Source: Mycoemilia scoparia (lineage: Eukaryota > Kickxellomycota > Kickxellomycetes > Kickxellales > Kickxellaceae). Taken from it: a DNA stretch of 64,000 bases. The notes below the pieces were generated by a model, which was not told the origin of the DNA, did no database searches, and saw only the letters and a program-made list of their open reading frames with translations. The DNA is taken from positions 62,001 to 126,000 of the forward strand of contig JANBPU010000022.1 in NCBI GenBank assembly GCA_027575805.1. Direction: 5' to 3'. Made by a program: the position numbers and the translations under genes. Positions within the stretch are counted from its first letter, which is position 1. Each line of letters begins with the position of its first letter. Below are positions 28,901 through 41,998 of this stretch, piece after piece.

Positions 28901-31069
28901 CAGAATAGTAAGTCATCCAGCACAAGAAATAGCATACTAGCTATACTAAAAAACAACAGGAAAAGCCTTTCTCCTACAACACCAAAAGGTAAAAAGGGTC
29001 TAGAAAGCCCGAGATCTCCACGGACTCCACAAGCACGAAGAGGCTCGCTGTCATTTACAAAATCACCTCTTAGTCCAGGATCTGCCCGAATGTACATGCA
29101 TAGCTTGTCACCACGAAGTCCCTTGGAAGTAAGCCATACTAAACCAGAGCTAGACTCCCTTGAAGCCACGCTTCAATATTTCGATCCGAATGCTCCAGTC
29201 ATCAACCAGTTTGTATTCCATAACGTTTTATCACGAATTCCTGCTCGACCGGCTGTCTCAAACAAAACATCGCTGTTAACGCAAGTTTGTCAATACTGGG
29301 CACTTAAGCGCAAGGCACATCATGGAGCACCGCTGCTCAAACGACTTCATTTGGAGCCCTGGACTGCATCAGCCACCCAACAAAAGGAACTCGAAGTAGC
29401 CCAAGAAAAGCAACAAAAGGTCATCTTAGCACTTCGCACTGATCTTGAGAAAGTCCGGATGCTGGCTGAGATTATTAAACGCCGAGAAAAGGAAAAACTA
29501 AAGAGGGTTAGATTACAAATGGAATACTGGCAGTTTGTTTTGACACCACTAGCCCAGCTTCTGTTACCCTGTCTTGAGACTATACAAAAAAGCGATCCCA
29601 GAGGAGCCTTTGCCCAGCCAGTTTCGACCAATGAGGCGCCAGACTACTACCATGTTATTCAAAATCCAATGGACTTTGGTACAATGAAAGATCGAATATC
29701 TAAACTTCATTATCATACACCTGAACAATTTGAAGATGATATTAATTTGGTCATTAAGAATTGTCAGTCTTACAATCCCCCAAATACTTATCACCATATG
29801 CTTGCTGGTCGTGTTCGCCGGACCGCAAACAAAGCTATTAAAAACTTAAAAGAAATCTATGAAAAATTGCCAGTGAATTATGATACTGGTCATTTGATGG
29901 TAGAACCTGATATGAGGATGTGGTCGTATAACTTGGAGCCACTCGGGCCACCCCCAAAAACAGAGGATAGCGGGCATGAAGGTGAAAATGAGAATAGTAG
30001 TGATGACAAGAATCCAGATAAAAATACGCCTTCAGGTGATAAAAAAGATGATGGTTCGGAAAATGGTGATTCTATTTCAAAGGATAAATCGAAAGATATC
30101 AAATCCGAGTCGTCCAAGAAAAGAGGTCGACGGGCCGCTAGTTCAGAAGAGGTGTTGTCAACACCAGCATCAGAGCTAGGAGAACATCAGCCACAGCATA
30201 TGGATTCTCCTGCAGGTCGTACTAGAAATCGTACAATGTTGGTTTTGGACACACCAAGTTCTACATCCCGTGCAACTCGGGCAGCAGAAGCAACAAACAA
30301 TAAAGCACCCCAGAAGTACAGAAAGAAAGGAATGCTTGGCTGGGTGTGGGTTTCGGATAATGAAGATCCAAGCGGATCAGGAACTGATGGAGATGTAAAA
30401 GAGCCAGAAACTCCTTTGCCCAGACTCCGTAGTAGCACCATTATGTCGCCTACAAACTCTTCGTTTTCAAGAACGCCAACCAGCGCCATGGATTCATCGC
30501 GCACGCTTAAACGCCAAGCCAGTGAAGTCAGCGATAACCATAATAATGGGGACAATCTAGATAACATTTCTGTTACATCATCATCAGTTCCACCATCTAA
30601 TAAGAGAGCCAAAAAGGCGCCATCAACCAAGGAACAAATGAAAGTTGTAGCAACATCACTTCCTGTAGCTAAATATGAAGACAGTCCAGGAAAATGGCCA
30701 CTTGGTACACTTGTATGGGCCAAGATGGTATCATATCCATGGTTCCCGGCCGAAATCTACAACCCCGAAGATCCCAAAATACCTGACGAGGTACACGAAG
30801 ATAGACAGATCAGCGAGGAATTAGATCTGCTGGTATATTTCTTTGACCATGTGCAAGCCCACAGAACATGGAAATGGGTTACTGAAAAAAATGTTGTTCA
30901 GCTTGGCGTGAATCTTAGAGCTGATGAATCCTATCTCAGGCCTCGTACACAACGTACAAAAAATATGGCTGGTACCGTCCGGACTGCTTATAAACTTGCT
31001 TGCGAAACTGTTGGGATTACTCCATTAAAAACAATCGCGCCAAAAAAAACGCCCGCTGGAAAGCGTTAA
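25946..31069 (+). CDS. NTO1: BRPF/Nto1-type chromatin reader (C2H2, EPL1-like, PHD-ZnK-PHD, bromodomain, PWWP)
   Basis: Scaffold/reader of a MYST-type histone acetyltransferase complex (NuA3 in fungi, MOZ/MORF-HBO1 in animals). The main exon 26281-31069 is open for 4.8 kb; a 17-nt first exon (25946-25962, MEVTS + CA before GTAAAC) is proposed because the main exon has no early ATG, giving about 1601 aa. Approximate order: C2H2 finger (C24, C29, H42, H47); long Asn/Ser/Arg-rich region with a poly-Thr tract; EPL1-like helix region 606-676 (YIRHLELTEMELADLVEYDL); first PHD 694-740 (CAICEEEECDN, FCDGCNLAVHQDCYGIP); extended PHD 746-856 (CIFCPHKGGAFK, HLLCALWIPEV, CSHRQCFAAFHVTCAR); bromodomain 1103-1196 (DYYHVIQNPMDFGTMKDRI, NCQSYN with the acetyl-lysine Asn); PWWP 1478-1566 (LGTLVWAKMVSYPWFPAEI). 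This is the full BRPF architecture of animals. The first exon is tentative. Confidence 0.9.
26738..26770 (+). repeat. (ACC)n coding microsatellite (poly-Thr)
   Basis: About eleven ACC triplets encoding a Thr run in the disordered N-terminal region of the BRPF-like protein, followed by Asn-rich AAC/AAT triplets. Confidence 0.9.
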
Positions 31070-31529
31070 TGTGTGGTGTAGTAATAACTTCTTTGGTTGT
31101 TATATGTATACATTGCATAATTTAGAAGATGATATAAGCTACTGAAGACCGCCTCACTAATACACTTGTCTTGATGTCTGTCTGCCTATCTACACAAACT
31201 CTTTTTTACAAACATTTCTCCTGTCCGTTACTATATAGTTTCTTTATCTTTTCACTGTCCTCTATACCCCACTACATTTTTCCCTCCTCCCCTTCTTAGT
31301 TTTAATATAATTGTAATTTTTTAAACAAATACAATCACTCTTACACTAAACAATTTTGAAATCAAGTCTGTATGAATTGATGCATCTTGGTGAAATACAC
31401 ATGTAGTTATAGGAATGGTTGAAGAATGTATTGTGAAAGAAATAAATAGGACATTGGGATCATTTTTCTCTAGAAATTTGGATAAAGCGAGTTCACTTTT
31501 GGGATTTGTTAATACTACAGCAATTATTA
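31070..31529. other. Convergent intergenic region
   Basis: 460 bp between the stops of the BRPF-like gene and PAM18; pyrimidine-rich, no gene. Expected to hold both 3' ends. Confidence 0.5.
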
Positions 31530-32179
31530 TTACTTTAGGCGACCCTTGGTTTCCAAAAACTCTTTGGCTTCGTTGACTTTTGTTGCAAGGTAAGGAGACC
31601 CGCCACGATCGGGATGATTCCTCAACATGATTCTTCTGTGGGCATTCTTGACCTTGTCTTTTGTTAGCTGGCTCTCTCTAATAACAATGGATTTAATAAT
31701 AATGATAAATAGGCGAGGTTTTAATATAGGTAATGATGGTGGGTTTCATCCAAACCAAAAACTTGCAAAATAAATGTATTTAAATATGCCCTCATTAAAA
31801 CTTACTTTAATCCAAGGATAGATGAGGCTTCGTATTTGTTCATTTTGGGATAAAACCCGCCCTTTACAAACTTTTTGGAGACTGGTGTGACTCCCTCCAT
31901 TATTGAACCTGCAGACTTTCCACGGCTAAGTGCTTTGAGTGCTAGCCTGCCAATTGTTGCAGCACCGGCTACCCCGACTCCGATTAGTACTGCTGTGCTC
32001 TACAAAAATCGAATAGGGGGTTATTTCGTGGTTAATAAGGCTGTGTATGCATTGGGCTTGGAATAAATAAGAACACGGCCATTGAATTTAAACTATCTGA
32101 TTCTAATACTTGCCATATCGAATTGCTTTTTATTGTTCTGGTCGCTTGAGTGTTCAATTTGATACGAATTTCCAGACAT
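31530..32179 (-). CDS. PAM18: TIM23 import motor J-protein Pam18/Tim14
   Basis: Mitochondrial inner-membrane J-protein that stimulates mtHsp70 in the presequence translocase motor. Exons 32179-32114, 31999-31806 and 31677-31530 give 135 aa. One TM ([20 protein letters not shown]) is followed by the Pam18 signature [20 protein letters not shown], then [20 protein letters not shown], and the J-domain HPD in [20 protein letters not shown]. Ends FLETKGRLK. The first intron (32000-32113) must start with GCAAGT, not GT: phase 0 after ATG (Met-22) is the only join that keeps the TM frame, and GCAAGT is the usual GC-AG donor form. It is divergent from the CEX1/SCYL1 gene. Confidence 0.93.
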
Positions 32180-32821
32180 ATAATATGATGTAGTATCTGC
32201 GGGGCACAAAATGCAAAAACAGAAGTAGTATAGAAATTAATGAGAGTCTATGAATTTAACAAGTGCGAGAAAGCAAATTTAAAAGAACAGCCAAATCACT
32301 TTTGATCACCATAAGAATATTTGATGTGCTATCCCAATTGTGACATTGACTACCTACTCTCTCTCTCACTCTCACTCTCTCTCTGATTATGTTTAAAGCA
32401 ATATTTTAGGCGCTGATCTAATCGCGACGTCCCTCCCTGTCTTTATGAAACATCTGATCAAGACCACACATTAATTTCAAGATGACCCTCAACTATGCAT
32501 TAAAAATGTCTTGGATGTTTAGCAATTGAGCCCTACCTGAAGTGCTATGGCATTGCCGCAAGAACAATGAGAGTCAAGCACTAAGTGGTACTACTACTAC
32601 TACTTCTTCTAGTGCTAGTGCTAGTGTTTTGTACCCCAAAGTACATGGGACAATAGTTATTCTTTTTTGGTTTTCCTCTTAACTAATAGTTAGTTCTTGT
32701 TAATATTTACACGCCTATATTCTAATTTGTAAATACAAAATAATAACCGCAAAGCAAGCGGAATATTTATTTAGACTGTCCAAGGACGGGGGGAAGAAAG
32801 AAAAAGGACAAATTTAACACT
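32180..32821. other. Divergent promoter region PAM18 / CEX1
   Basis: 642 bp. A CT-rich tract (about 32350-32383) and a short run of CTA/CTT/AGTGCT triplets (about 32588-32625) are the only notable features; no gene seen. Confidence 0.5.
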
Positions 32822-35375
32822 ATGGCATTTTCGAGCTACCTGTTCTCGACGCTCTCTAAAGTGGGGATTGGCAGTGGCATTCCCAACTTCCCGTACACGA
32901 TGGAGAGTCGAATTGAAGAATACGAGGACCAAACTATATGGTCTGTATATTCTGGTTATAAAAATGTAAGAAATGGCAACTATAGTATAAAATGCTTTAT
33001 TCAATCACAATTCGGATTGCTAACTTGAGTACTGGTGTTCTTCAACAACAATATAGGAAAACAAAGAGCCAGTGACGATATTGGTATTCGAAAAGAAATA
33101 CCACAATAACCAGACTCTTATTGCCCAGAATGCTTTAAAGAGGATGAAAACACTGAGACATCCAGATATGCTGAGATACATTGACAGTGCTGAGACTAAC
33201 GATTCGATATATATAGCAACAGAACCAGCTGCACCATTAAGTGTTCAATTAATGTTCAATAAAGATGACAAGAACTTGGTTCGGTGGGGCTTGTACAAGA
33301 TAGTAAGAGCTCTGGAGTTCATTAACCAAGATTGTAAAATGATCCATGCCAACATCTGCCCTGAATCCATCTTCGTAACCAAGGCCGGTGAGTGGAGGCT
33401 TTGTGGCTTTGAGGTATTAGATAGTCTCAATGAACCACAACCAAAGTTTACAGTATACACTGGTGCTATAAGGAACTACAATACTCGCATGACTCCTGAA
33501 TTCCAAAATCAACAATGGCAAAAACTCCAAAAGCTCAATCTGGGTGTAACTGATGGTTGGCAGCTTGGTGCCCTTATACATGCCATATACAACGAAGGTG
33601 CTCGTTCGCCCGCCCAGTATGCGCAGCAAGGCTCTATTCCCAGTGATCTATGGCAAGTTTGCCAACGCCTTTTATCGAATTCTCCAGAAAACCGATTCGT
33701 ACCATCGACATTTTTACAAGTTGGCAGTCGTTCTGGTGGCTACTTCGACTCTCACTTTGTCCACAGCAATGTATTTTTGGAAAACCTTGCCGTTAAAAGC
33801 GATGACGAAAAGCAAATGTTTTTGACTGGTCTTGAATCCAATATCGAAAGCTACCCAGCAACTTTCTCCAAATTCAAGATTCTTCCAGAGTTGCTTAAGA
33901 TTATGGAATTTGGTGGTGGCGACAGCAAGGTTCTTAATGTGGTTATCAAGGTTGGTAATACTATGGATAGCGATGATTACGAAAAAACTATTACACCATC
34001 TATCATCAACCTATTCAATTCCGATAATCGCCGTTTAAGATTCGATCTGCTGACTAATATGGGCTCATTCATCAACCATTTAACAAAAAAGCGGGTGTCT
34101 AAAGATATCTTTCCGAGTTATGTAAAAGGGTTCCTTGATTTGGAGCCAACCATCCGAGATGCTTCGGTTAAGGCTGCGATTCATATTGCTCAGCAACTGG
34201 AGGACAAAGAGCTAAACGAGCTTGTAAAGTGTCTAGTTCGTCTACAAACTGACAGAGAATCTAGCATCAGAACAAACTCGCTGATTTGTGTGAGCAAACT
34301 TATTGAAAAGAAGGAGAGCAAGATCAGTAGCGCTACATTCCAGGATGTGTTTGCACCTGCACTTATCAACTCCACAAGAGATCCATACCCACCAGCCAGA
34401 AATGCCAGTCTGGTTGCCCTAGCAAAATGTGCTCCTCATCTGGATGGAAAGGTTGTTGCTCGTAGAGTCTTGCCACCAATAGTCATTGCAATGATTGATC
34501 CCGAAAAGATAGTCCGGAATTCGGCTACCAAAGCAGTCAACCTACTAATCAAAAGGATAGACGAATATGCATCCAAGATGCCCGATACAATGATCAAAAA
34601 AATTTCAACGGCACCTGGCACTTCAGCCCAAAAATCTGTTGCTGCTACAACCGCTACAAATGGATCGGGGATTCCACCTCAAGACAGGTGGAAAGACTGG
34701 GCTGTGACATCCCTAACCAGCACCTTGTCTGGAGCAATGTCCTTTGCTACGCAGACAACTGCAGATGTTGATTCTGGACCCAATGTTGCTGCTGCAACTG
34801 CGTTGGGCAATCAAAGTACAAGCACAAAAACTACCGACCCATTCGATATCCGCCTTCCTCCGCCCAAAGCATCGACCAGTTCTCTCAATAACCGGCCAGA
34901 TTCGGTGCTATCTGACCTCATGCGGTCAAATAAGGCAGCTGAAACTCACCTTGGTCTGGCTGATAATGATGCAGGATGGGGGTTCGATGACAGCGACTTG
35001 TTCTCTGCTAATCAACCAACATCACTCGACAGTATCCCATCACTACTTGACTCAAAGAAAGACAATAATGATGGCTGGGGATTTGACGACTTTGGCATGT
35101 CGGACATAAACAGCCTCGATCCACTAAAATCTACTACATCAACCACATCTGCTGTTGGAAAAGATTGGAATTCTACCTGGGGTAATGACTCATTTATATT
35201 TGAGAAGCCACGGTCGTCAACATCATCATCTCTTGGTACCAAATTGCCCAAAGCAACATCTGGCCTTGGATCCAAATCCGGCATTAGGTCAAAGAAACCA
35301 GCAGCCACAGATTTCAAGAAACGAAGTGGTAGCGGCACAGGCCCTCCTGCCCCATCACACCCCTCATTACTGTAA
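32822..35375 (+). CDS. CEX1: SCYL1/Cex1-type pseudokinase with HEAT repeats
   Basis: Cytoplasmic pseudokinase family acting in tRNA export and COPI/Golgi traffic. Exons 32822-32965 and 33057-35375 (phase 0) give 820 aa. The N-terminal kinase-like domain (about 1-270) lacks the usual catalytic HRD (here MIHANICPESIFVTKAGEWR) and the DFG is replaced (LCGFEVL), as expected for SCYL1. The centre (about 290-510) is built of HEAT repeats (LLTNMGSFINHLTKKRVSKD, DASVKAAIHIAQQL, RNSATKAVNLLIKRI). The C-terminal third is disordered and repeats DDGWGFDD-like motifs (AGWGFDDSDLF, DGWGFDDFGM), common in SCYL1 tails, ending SGTGPPAPSHPSLL. Yeast Cex1 is about 760 aa. Whether to call it CEX1 or SCYL1 is a matter of naming. 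Confidence 0.92.
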
Positions 35376-35453
35376 AACACCTTTCCTGACAACTATTGTC
35401 TGTGAGGGACATTTTATTTCGACTCTTTCGACCAATTTATTTTAGTTTAAATT

Positions 35454-35550
35454 TGGATCATAATTTTTGAAGAGTATCTTTTGGTGGCTGCCAATGATTA
35501 TAGGCACAATCACAGCCAAATGAGTGACTAACCTTTCAAAAATAATCTCA
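35454..35550 (-). mobile_element. MITE-like element, full copy, reverse orientation
   Basis: About 97 bp: GGATCATAATTTTTGAAGAG ... CCTTTCAAAAATAATCTCAC, with GGTGGCTGCCAATGATTATA and CAATCACAGCCAAATGAGTG inside, the reverse complement of the 25030/41279 interior with a short deletion. Confidence 0.85.
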
Positions 35551-35958
35551 CATTTGGCATATAAAGGTGAAAGTGGCCTTTTATATGCAAATAATACCCC
35601 TATTAGAATTTTCTTCCACTTTACAATAATAGCATCGCCTAGTCATAATAATATATAAACACAGAAGCATTTAGCCTTACACTGCTGATAAATGCGTTTC
35701 TGCTGAGCTGCTTATTGGTGTCCTGTCTATTTGAAATATAAAAGAGTAAGGGTCATGTTGATAAAAAGATGTTAATAAAGGGATTGAGACATCAAGCTGG
35801 ATCAATTTCTCAACTACCATGGAAAATCTATTCAAACCGTTTCATGCCAAGTAGGAAAGTATGAGCAATAAGTGAACTTAAGCACCTCTGTGGTTCATGA
35901 GCCAAGAATATTGACAGTTCTATTAAGAAGGGACTGAACAAAAATCTCCCTTATCACA

Positions 35959-35981
35959 CTGTGTGTGTGTGTGTGTGTGTG
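35959..35981. repeat. (GT)n microsatellite
   Basis: About eleven GT units in the CEX1-YPT6 spacer. Confidence 0.85.
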
Positions 35982-36520
35982 CACTTGGTCATGTTTATTT
36001 TTGGCCAGGGAATCACCATTGTCACAAACAACTTAATACACATCACTCTTCCTCCACCTTTTTCACACTCACAGAGACGCCCTCACTTTAATTATTTATA
36101 TTTCCTTATAAACCTTTCAATTACTCTCCTCCTCCATTTGTGATTACATTCCATTTGTTTTTTCCCTACCTCCTGTTATAATTATATACACGTGTTTTTT
36201 AGTTTTATATATATTGCCGTTATAACCACTGTCACTACCACGTAATACTGTTTGAAATTGCTATATTTATTTGAGATACAAGGTAAGCAATGTCTGGAAT
36301 TATAATAATACTCATCTACTTTATACTTCCAGTGCTGCTTTCTTTTGAATGCACACAACACTTGTATACTGCTTATTATGTATACATAGTCCTTTGCTTT
36401 TAACTCTATTGCTGACACATTTTTATATTGGCATTTGTGCATCTACATTTGCTTTCGACGACATTTTTGTAGTAAAGCATACCGTAGTATAAACAACAAC
36501 AACAACAACAGATAAGAGGA

Positions 36521-37795
<1,275 letters not shown>

Positions 37796-39762
37796 ATGCA
37801 GTTATATATAATGGGCATGATGTTGCAACGTTATATGTGTTTAGTGCTAGACTTCAAATATTATTGTTCTTGACTTTAGCGTTTTATAAATCACTTGCGC
37901 TTTTCTCTATTTTAGCTTACTTTATAGCATAGTATGTGACCCCTCTTATTTTAAAATACATTTAGCTTTTCTTTGTATATCTGGCCAAGTTTCACAACTG
38001 ATCGGTCACACATTGGCTGTGGATGGATTCTGACAATATAATTTATAAATAATGTAGCATTTCAAATATACTGCTTGTTTTACTTTAACTACAGTACCGC
38101 ACTTCAACGGATACTCCAGCCAATATTCCGATATACATGTTTCAATAAATGCTTCTAATGAAAGTCTTTTTACATAAAATAATAATTATAGATCTGTTTT
38201 AAAAATTATAAATGGTCTTTTAATTTTTGTAGCTTGTAAGAGGTTGCTATACTTTCTCTACTTATTCTTTAATCCTCCTCTCCTCTTTGGCTCTTGTTGT
38301 TTTATATCTAATATAAAAGGTATATATAAACCTATATACTATTATTATACTAGATTGTCCAATGTGTTGTAATGCTAATATATTTGTTGTATTGTTGCTG
38401 CTGTTGTATAGGACAGGGCTATAATTATATGTTTATAATGGGAAAGTGTAGTCAAACATTATCTTCAGTCCTGGTTAGACTTTAAAGCTTACTATCTCAC
38501 AGCAGCAGCAGCTCTCTGTCAGTAGTAAGACTGTTTTACTTTACAAAGTCCATGCAAAGCCCATCTGGGTGATGTGTGCGGTAGAAGCACATCATTATAC
38601 AATATTCTTGGGTAACGATTAACTCGAGGCTTTTAGGTAGGAATTGATATCAATGTTAACACTATTATGGCAAACCATAGCAACATTCCTTGTACTAATG
38701 TTTGTGATTATATTACATGGATAATAATTTTTGAAGGGTACCTTTTGGTGGCCAATAACTATAGGGGACAACCACAGCCAGATGGGTGACTAACCCTTCA
38801 AAAATAATTACCCACATGTCAAGAAATGTCATGTCCTTTCAACACATCAAGATCATATATTTTTATTCCAATAGTTTGAATACAGGCCCAATTAACTTTC
38901 TATATCCCAAAATGACCTTATCTCTCAACACAAGTCTATGTTTGGCCAGTGCTGGTTTTTTATTACAAAGAAGGTTCAGGGTCACTCGCATGCGCCACAC
39001 TGTTAAAAACAAACAATAGAACCGTGCTAAAGAAATGCAAGGATGGTGGCACAACTTTAGGGGGAAAATGTAGTAGATTGTACTTTAACAATTAATATCC
39101 AACTTTCAACTGTATTGATTACACCCAACAGTCCTTTTGGCTATGCTTTCATGGCGTCTTTAACAATAGAGAAAATTATATTTGGCCATGTTAGTTTAAT
39201 GACCTTCACTTGCCACATTTAGACCCTTTCTTTAATAGGTATGGAAACATAATATCAGAAAAGCGAGGTAGACAAGATAATTTTATCAGCCATACAGTCC
39301 ATTCCAAAAGCTAGCCAATGTCATGTTTAGAAAGCTAAATTGGTCTAGGTGTTCTAGCAAGAACTTGGGGTGGGTGGAGAGAAATTACAGTAACGCTTTT
39401 TCACCACTGTTTGACTTATGCTCTGCATCTATATTCCAGTTCTTTGCTATTTTTCTAGCACCATTTGGTATCACAAATTGTCTTTCGCCCTATTTCAGCA
39501 CAAGATACATTGCATGCTTGAAGGTTCCAACCTATACACGATCTCTAGGAGATATCCTCTTCCCTCACATACATACTCATAAGCCTCTTCTTTTACAGTC
39601 TCATGCTTATTAGTTGTTTTCTTGATAACCCTCTTATATAAACTTATATCCCCCCAAAGACTAGAAGTATCTTTATTCTTTATTAAGCCATTTCATACCA
39701 CAAATGCCTTTCTTTTCTAATGCTTTGTTTATTCTATTTCTTTAAAAATATATACATATTTA
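37796..39762. other. Long spacer with one MITE-like copy
   Basis: 1.97 kb, the longest spacer in the window. It holds the element at 38717-38815 and otherwise AT-rich sequence; open frames such as 39323-39613 show no recognisable content and are likely chance. A regulatory region for the GPCR gene is possible. Confidence 0.5.
38717..38815 (-). mobile_element. MITE-like element, full copy, reverse orientation
   Basis: About 99 bp with the best inverted ends: TAATAATTTTTGAAGGGT on the left and ACCCTTCAAAAATAATTACC on the right, about 16-17 bp near-perfect. The interior has TTTTGGTGGCCAATAACTAT and CAACCACAGCCAGATGGGTG. Confidence 0.88.
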
Positions 39763-41124
39763 ATGTCTACACCACATATATTCTCCACGGAGATTATCAT
39801 TAGCACTATAAACTCAGGTGGAAACTATTCTGTGGTATACACAACTACTGATACGAGACATCATATAATAAAAGTCCACGAAACTAAATATGCAGATACA
39901 ATATACGGAGACTTTTCTTGCTTCCTTCAGGCAGCCCAGATAATATCTTTTATATTGTCCATGTTGGTGATAGTCCTAATACTCGTGATGTTTATAATGC
40001 GACCAGATATTGCCAAAAGACCATCAATCAGGCTATCAGGATGGATGGGTTTAACAGATGCTGTATATTCACTGATCCTATTTATGATGTTCGACTATGA
40101 TACCATGATGGCCAAAACGTCCACACAGCTGTGTATTATGGATTGGCTAAGGTGGGCAATGTCGTTGACATTTGTCTTTCTCAATGCCTGTATTGCTATC
40201 CAACTACACCTCACCGTGATTGCTGTCAACAAACTCCGTCTGGCCAAAACTTTGAACCGATTTTACGAACTGGCTAGCTTTGCGTTGGGATTAGGACTCA
40301 CATCCCTAAGATTCCACTTTTTCCCAAAAACTTCGTGGAATGGATACAAAGTGGTATTTCAACTTCATCAAAAGGACAGAAAATTTTGGATAGGATATTC
40401 CCTTTGTAGTGCTATGTGGGAATCTATTGCTTTGCTGTATTGTTTAGTTATAACTGTGTTGGTTTTGTACAAAATATCATCGACTTGGAGACACAAGAGA
40501 TCAGCAAATGAGCTGAACCAACTTCACTGTTCAGTCCCATCATCAAATGATCCTCCAACAATCACAACAACAAAAGTAATTCAAGATGAAGACCATACCC
40601 TTGTCAACCAGAGCAGCGAGAACATTGTAAACCGCATTGAGATGATACTAACAAAAGAACAGAGATTTGACCCTACATCTGATGGGCACATTTCCAATAA
40701 CCAACCAAAGGCACATCATGATCAATTCATGACTTGCATAGAACTGAAAGCCCCCACCCCATGCTTAAACATACACCAATATAAACCACAATTATCAAAT
40801 GAAGCTGGTGATATACCACAACAACGGCCTGGTAATATTAGACAAAATCACACCCAAATCATTTCAATGCACACTGGAATTTACCACGAACGAATCCGCA
40901 AAGCAGCCATAAGAGTCCTCATGTACCCCATCATACTGCTTGTATTTCGAATACCTTATGTCGTATATGCAATGGATAAACATAAACACCCTTCATTCTA
41001 TTATGGAGCCCACACACTGATGGCGCTTCAAGGCACAGCCAACTTTATTGTATTTTTACTTAACCCAAGCTTTTGTGAGTTTTGGCACGAATCCTTGTTG
41101 GTACTTTTTAAATCCAACTTTTAA
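39763..41124 (+). CDS. Seven-TM receptor (fungal GPCR)
   Basis: Intronless 453-aa protein with an extracellular N-terminus bearing N-glycosylation sites (GGNYSVVY), then hydrophobic segments: TM1 IISFILSMLVIVLILVMFIM, TM2 WMGLTDAVYSLILFMMF, TM3 WAMSLTFVFLNACIAIQLHL, TM4 ELASFALGLGLTSL, TM5 ALLYCLVITVLVLYKI, a long hydrophilic third intracellular loop (about 240-375), TM6 VLMYPIILLVFRIPYVVYAM, and TM7 ALQGTANFIVFLLNPSFCEF. A Cys before TM3 (QLCIMDWLRW) and the NPSF end of TM7 fit GPCRs of the cAMP-receptor-like/Git3-like or rhodopsin-like fungal groups. The ligand cannot be inferred. The large loop 3 is typical of fungal nutrient receptors. Confidence 0.8.
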   Translation: MSTPHIFSTEIIISTINSGGNYSVVYTTTDTRHHIIKVHETKYADTIYGDFSCFLQAAQIISFILSMLVIVLILVMFIMRPDIAKRPSIRLSGWMGLTDAVYSLILFMMFDYDTMMAKTSTQLCIMDWLRWAMSLTFVFLNACIAIQLHLTVIAVNKLRLAKTLNRFYELASFALGLGLTSLRFHFFPKTSWNGYKVVFQLHQKDRKFWIGYSLCSAMWESIALLYCLVITVLVLYKISSTWRHKRSANELNQLHCSVPSSNDPPTITTTKVIQDEDHTLVNQSSENIVNRIEMILTKEQRFDPTSDGHISNNQPKAHHDQFMTCIELKAPTPCLNIHQYKPQLSNEAGDIPQQRPGNIRQNHTQIISMHTGIYHERIRKAAIRVLMYPIILLVFRIPYVVYAMDKHKHPSFYYGAHTLMALQGTANFIVFLLNPSFCEFWHESLLVLFKSNF

Positions 41125-41554
41125 GCAGCCATTACACATTTTATTAGCTCCAAGGTAAATGTATAGTTATTTGATTTTTTAAAAAAATAAAAGCAAACAT
41201 TGAATAATAAAAGTAATAATCCTCTCATTTTTAATATCAGGTTTTTTTTGTATCATTCTTTTGTTTGATAGATTTGTGTTATTATTTTTGAAGGGTGACC
41301 ATTTACTAACAGATGGTGATCACCAATTTGGCTGTGATTTCCCCTATAATCGCAGGCCACCAAAAGTCATCCTTCAAAAATTATGATCCATTTGGTAAGA
41401 ATAGAGAAGTAATGAGGAGTCAGAGGGCAATAATTTATATTTAAGTGCCCCATAATTACCCAACCTCCATTAATATAAACTTTATTAACAATCGAAACAA
41501 AAATAAACAAGATCATTACCAAGAAAAGCGTCCAAAATCTAAAAATAATATCAA
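41125..41554. other. Spacer with one MITE-like copy
   Basis: 430 bp between the GPCR and SWD2, with the element at 41279-41390. The rest is AT-rich without coding signal. Confidence 0.5.
41279..41390 (+). mobile_element. MITE-like element, full copy
   Basis: About 112 bp: TTATTATTTTTGAAGGGTGA ... CATCCTTCAAAAATTATGAT, interior CACCAATTTGGCTGTGATTT and CCCCTATAATCGCAGGCCAC. It lies about 165 bp upstream of the SWD2 start, in the promoter region. Confidence 0.87.
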
Positions 41555-41967
41555 ATGAATGGATACTCGTCGTCTCGACACACAGGTTCATCGTCGCAAC
41601 ACTATAGCTATAGAGGCTCACGGGATGACAGTCGCGAGCGTGGTCATATAGAAAGAGTCAATAGTAGTGACATTATTCGGGATAAAAATGATAACAGCGA
41701 AATTGAAATCCAGAATCACAAAATCAATGATACCAATATTAATGACACTAACGACAATAATGAACTTGAAAACCTTACAGACCCTCTAAGCATTTCTCTT
41801 AACATGGATGTAATATGCTCCATGAAAGCAACAAAACTATTTAATACACTAAAAGGAAAAGCCACATCAATAGATTTTGATAAATCAGGAAAACGGTGCG
41901 TGGTTACGACTGGTTGTGAAAGTATTCACATATTTAACTGTATAACAGGAATGTAAGTATCAATTAA

Positions 41968-41998
<31 letters not shown>

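Larger units (their letters stand above)
35376..36520. other. Spacer with one MITE-like copy and a GT repeat
   Basis: 1.15 kb between CEX1/SCYL1 and YPT6. It has the element at 35454-35550 and a GT microsatellite at about 35959-35981. No coding sequence. The YPT6 5' leader ends with a CAA repeat (about 36492-36510). Confidence 0.5.

Noticed and set aside
39323..39613. 96-aa plus-strand frame in the YPT6-GPCR spacer
   Set aside because: No recognisable motif, no splice partner, composition like the AT-rich spacer.
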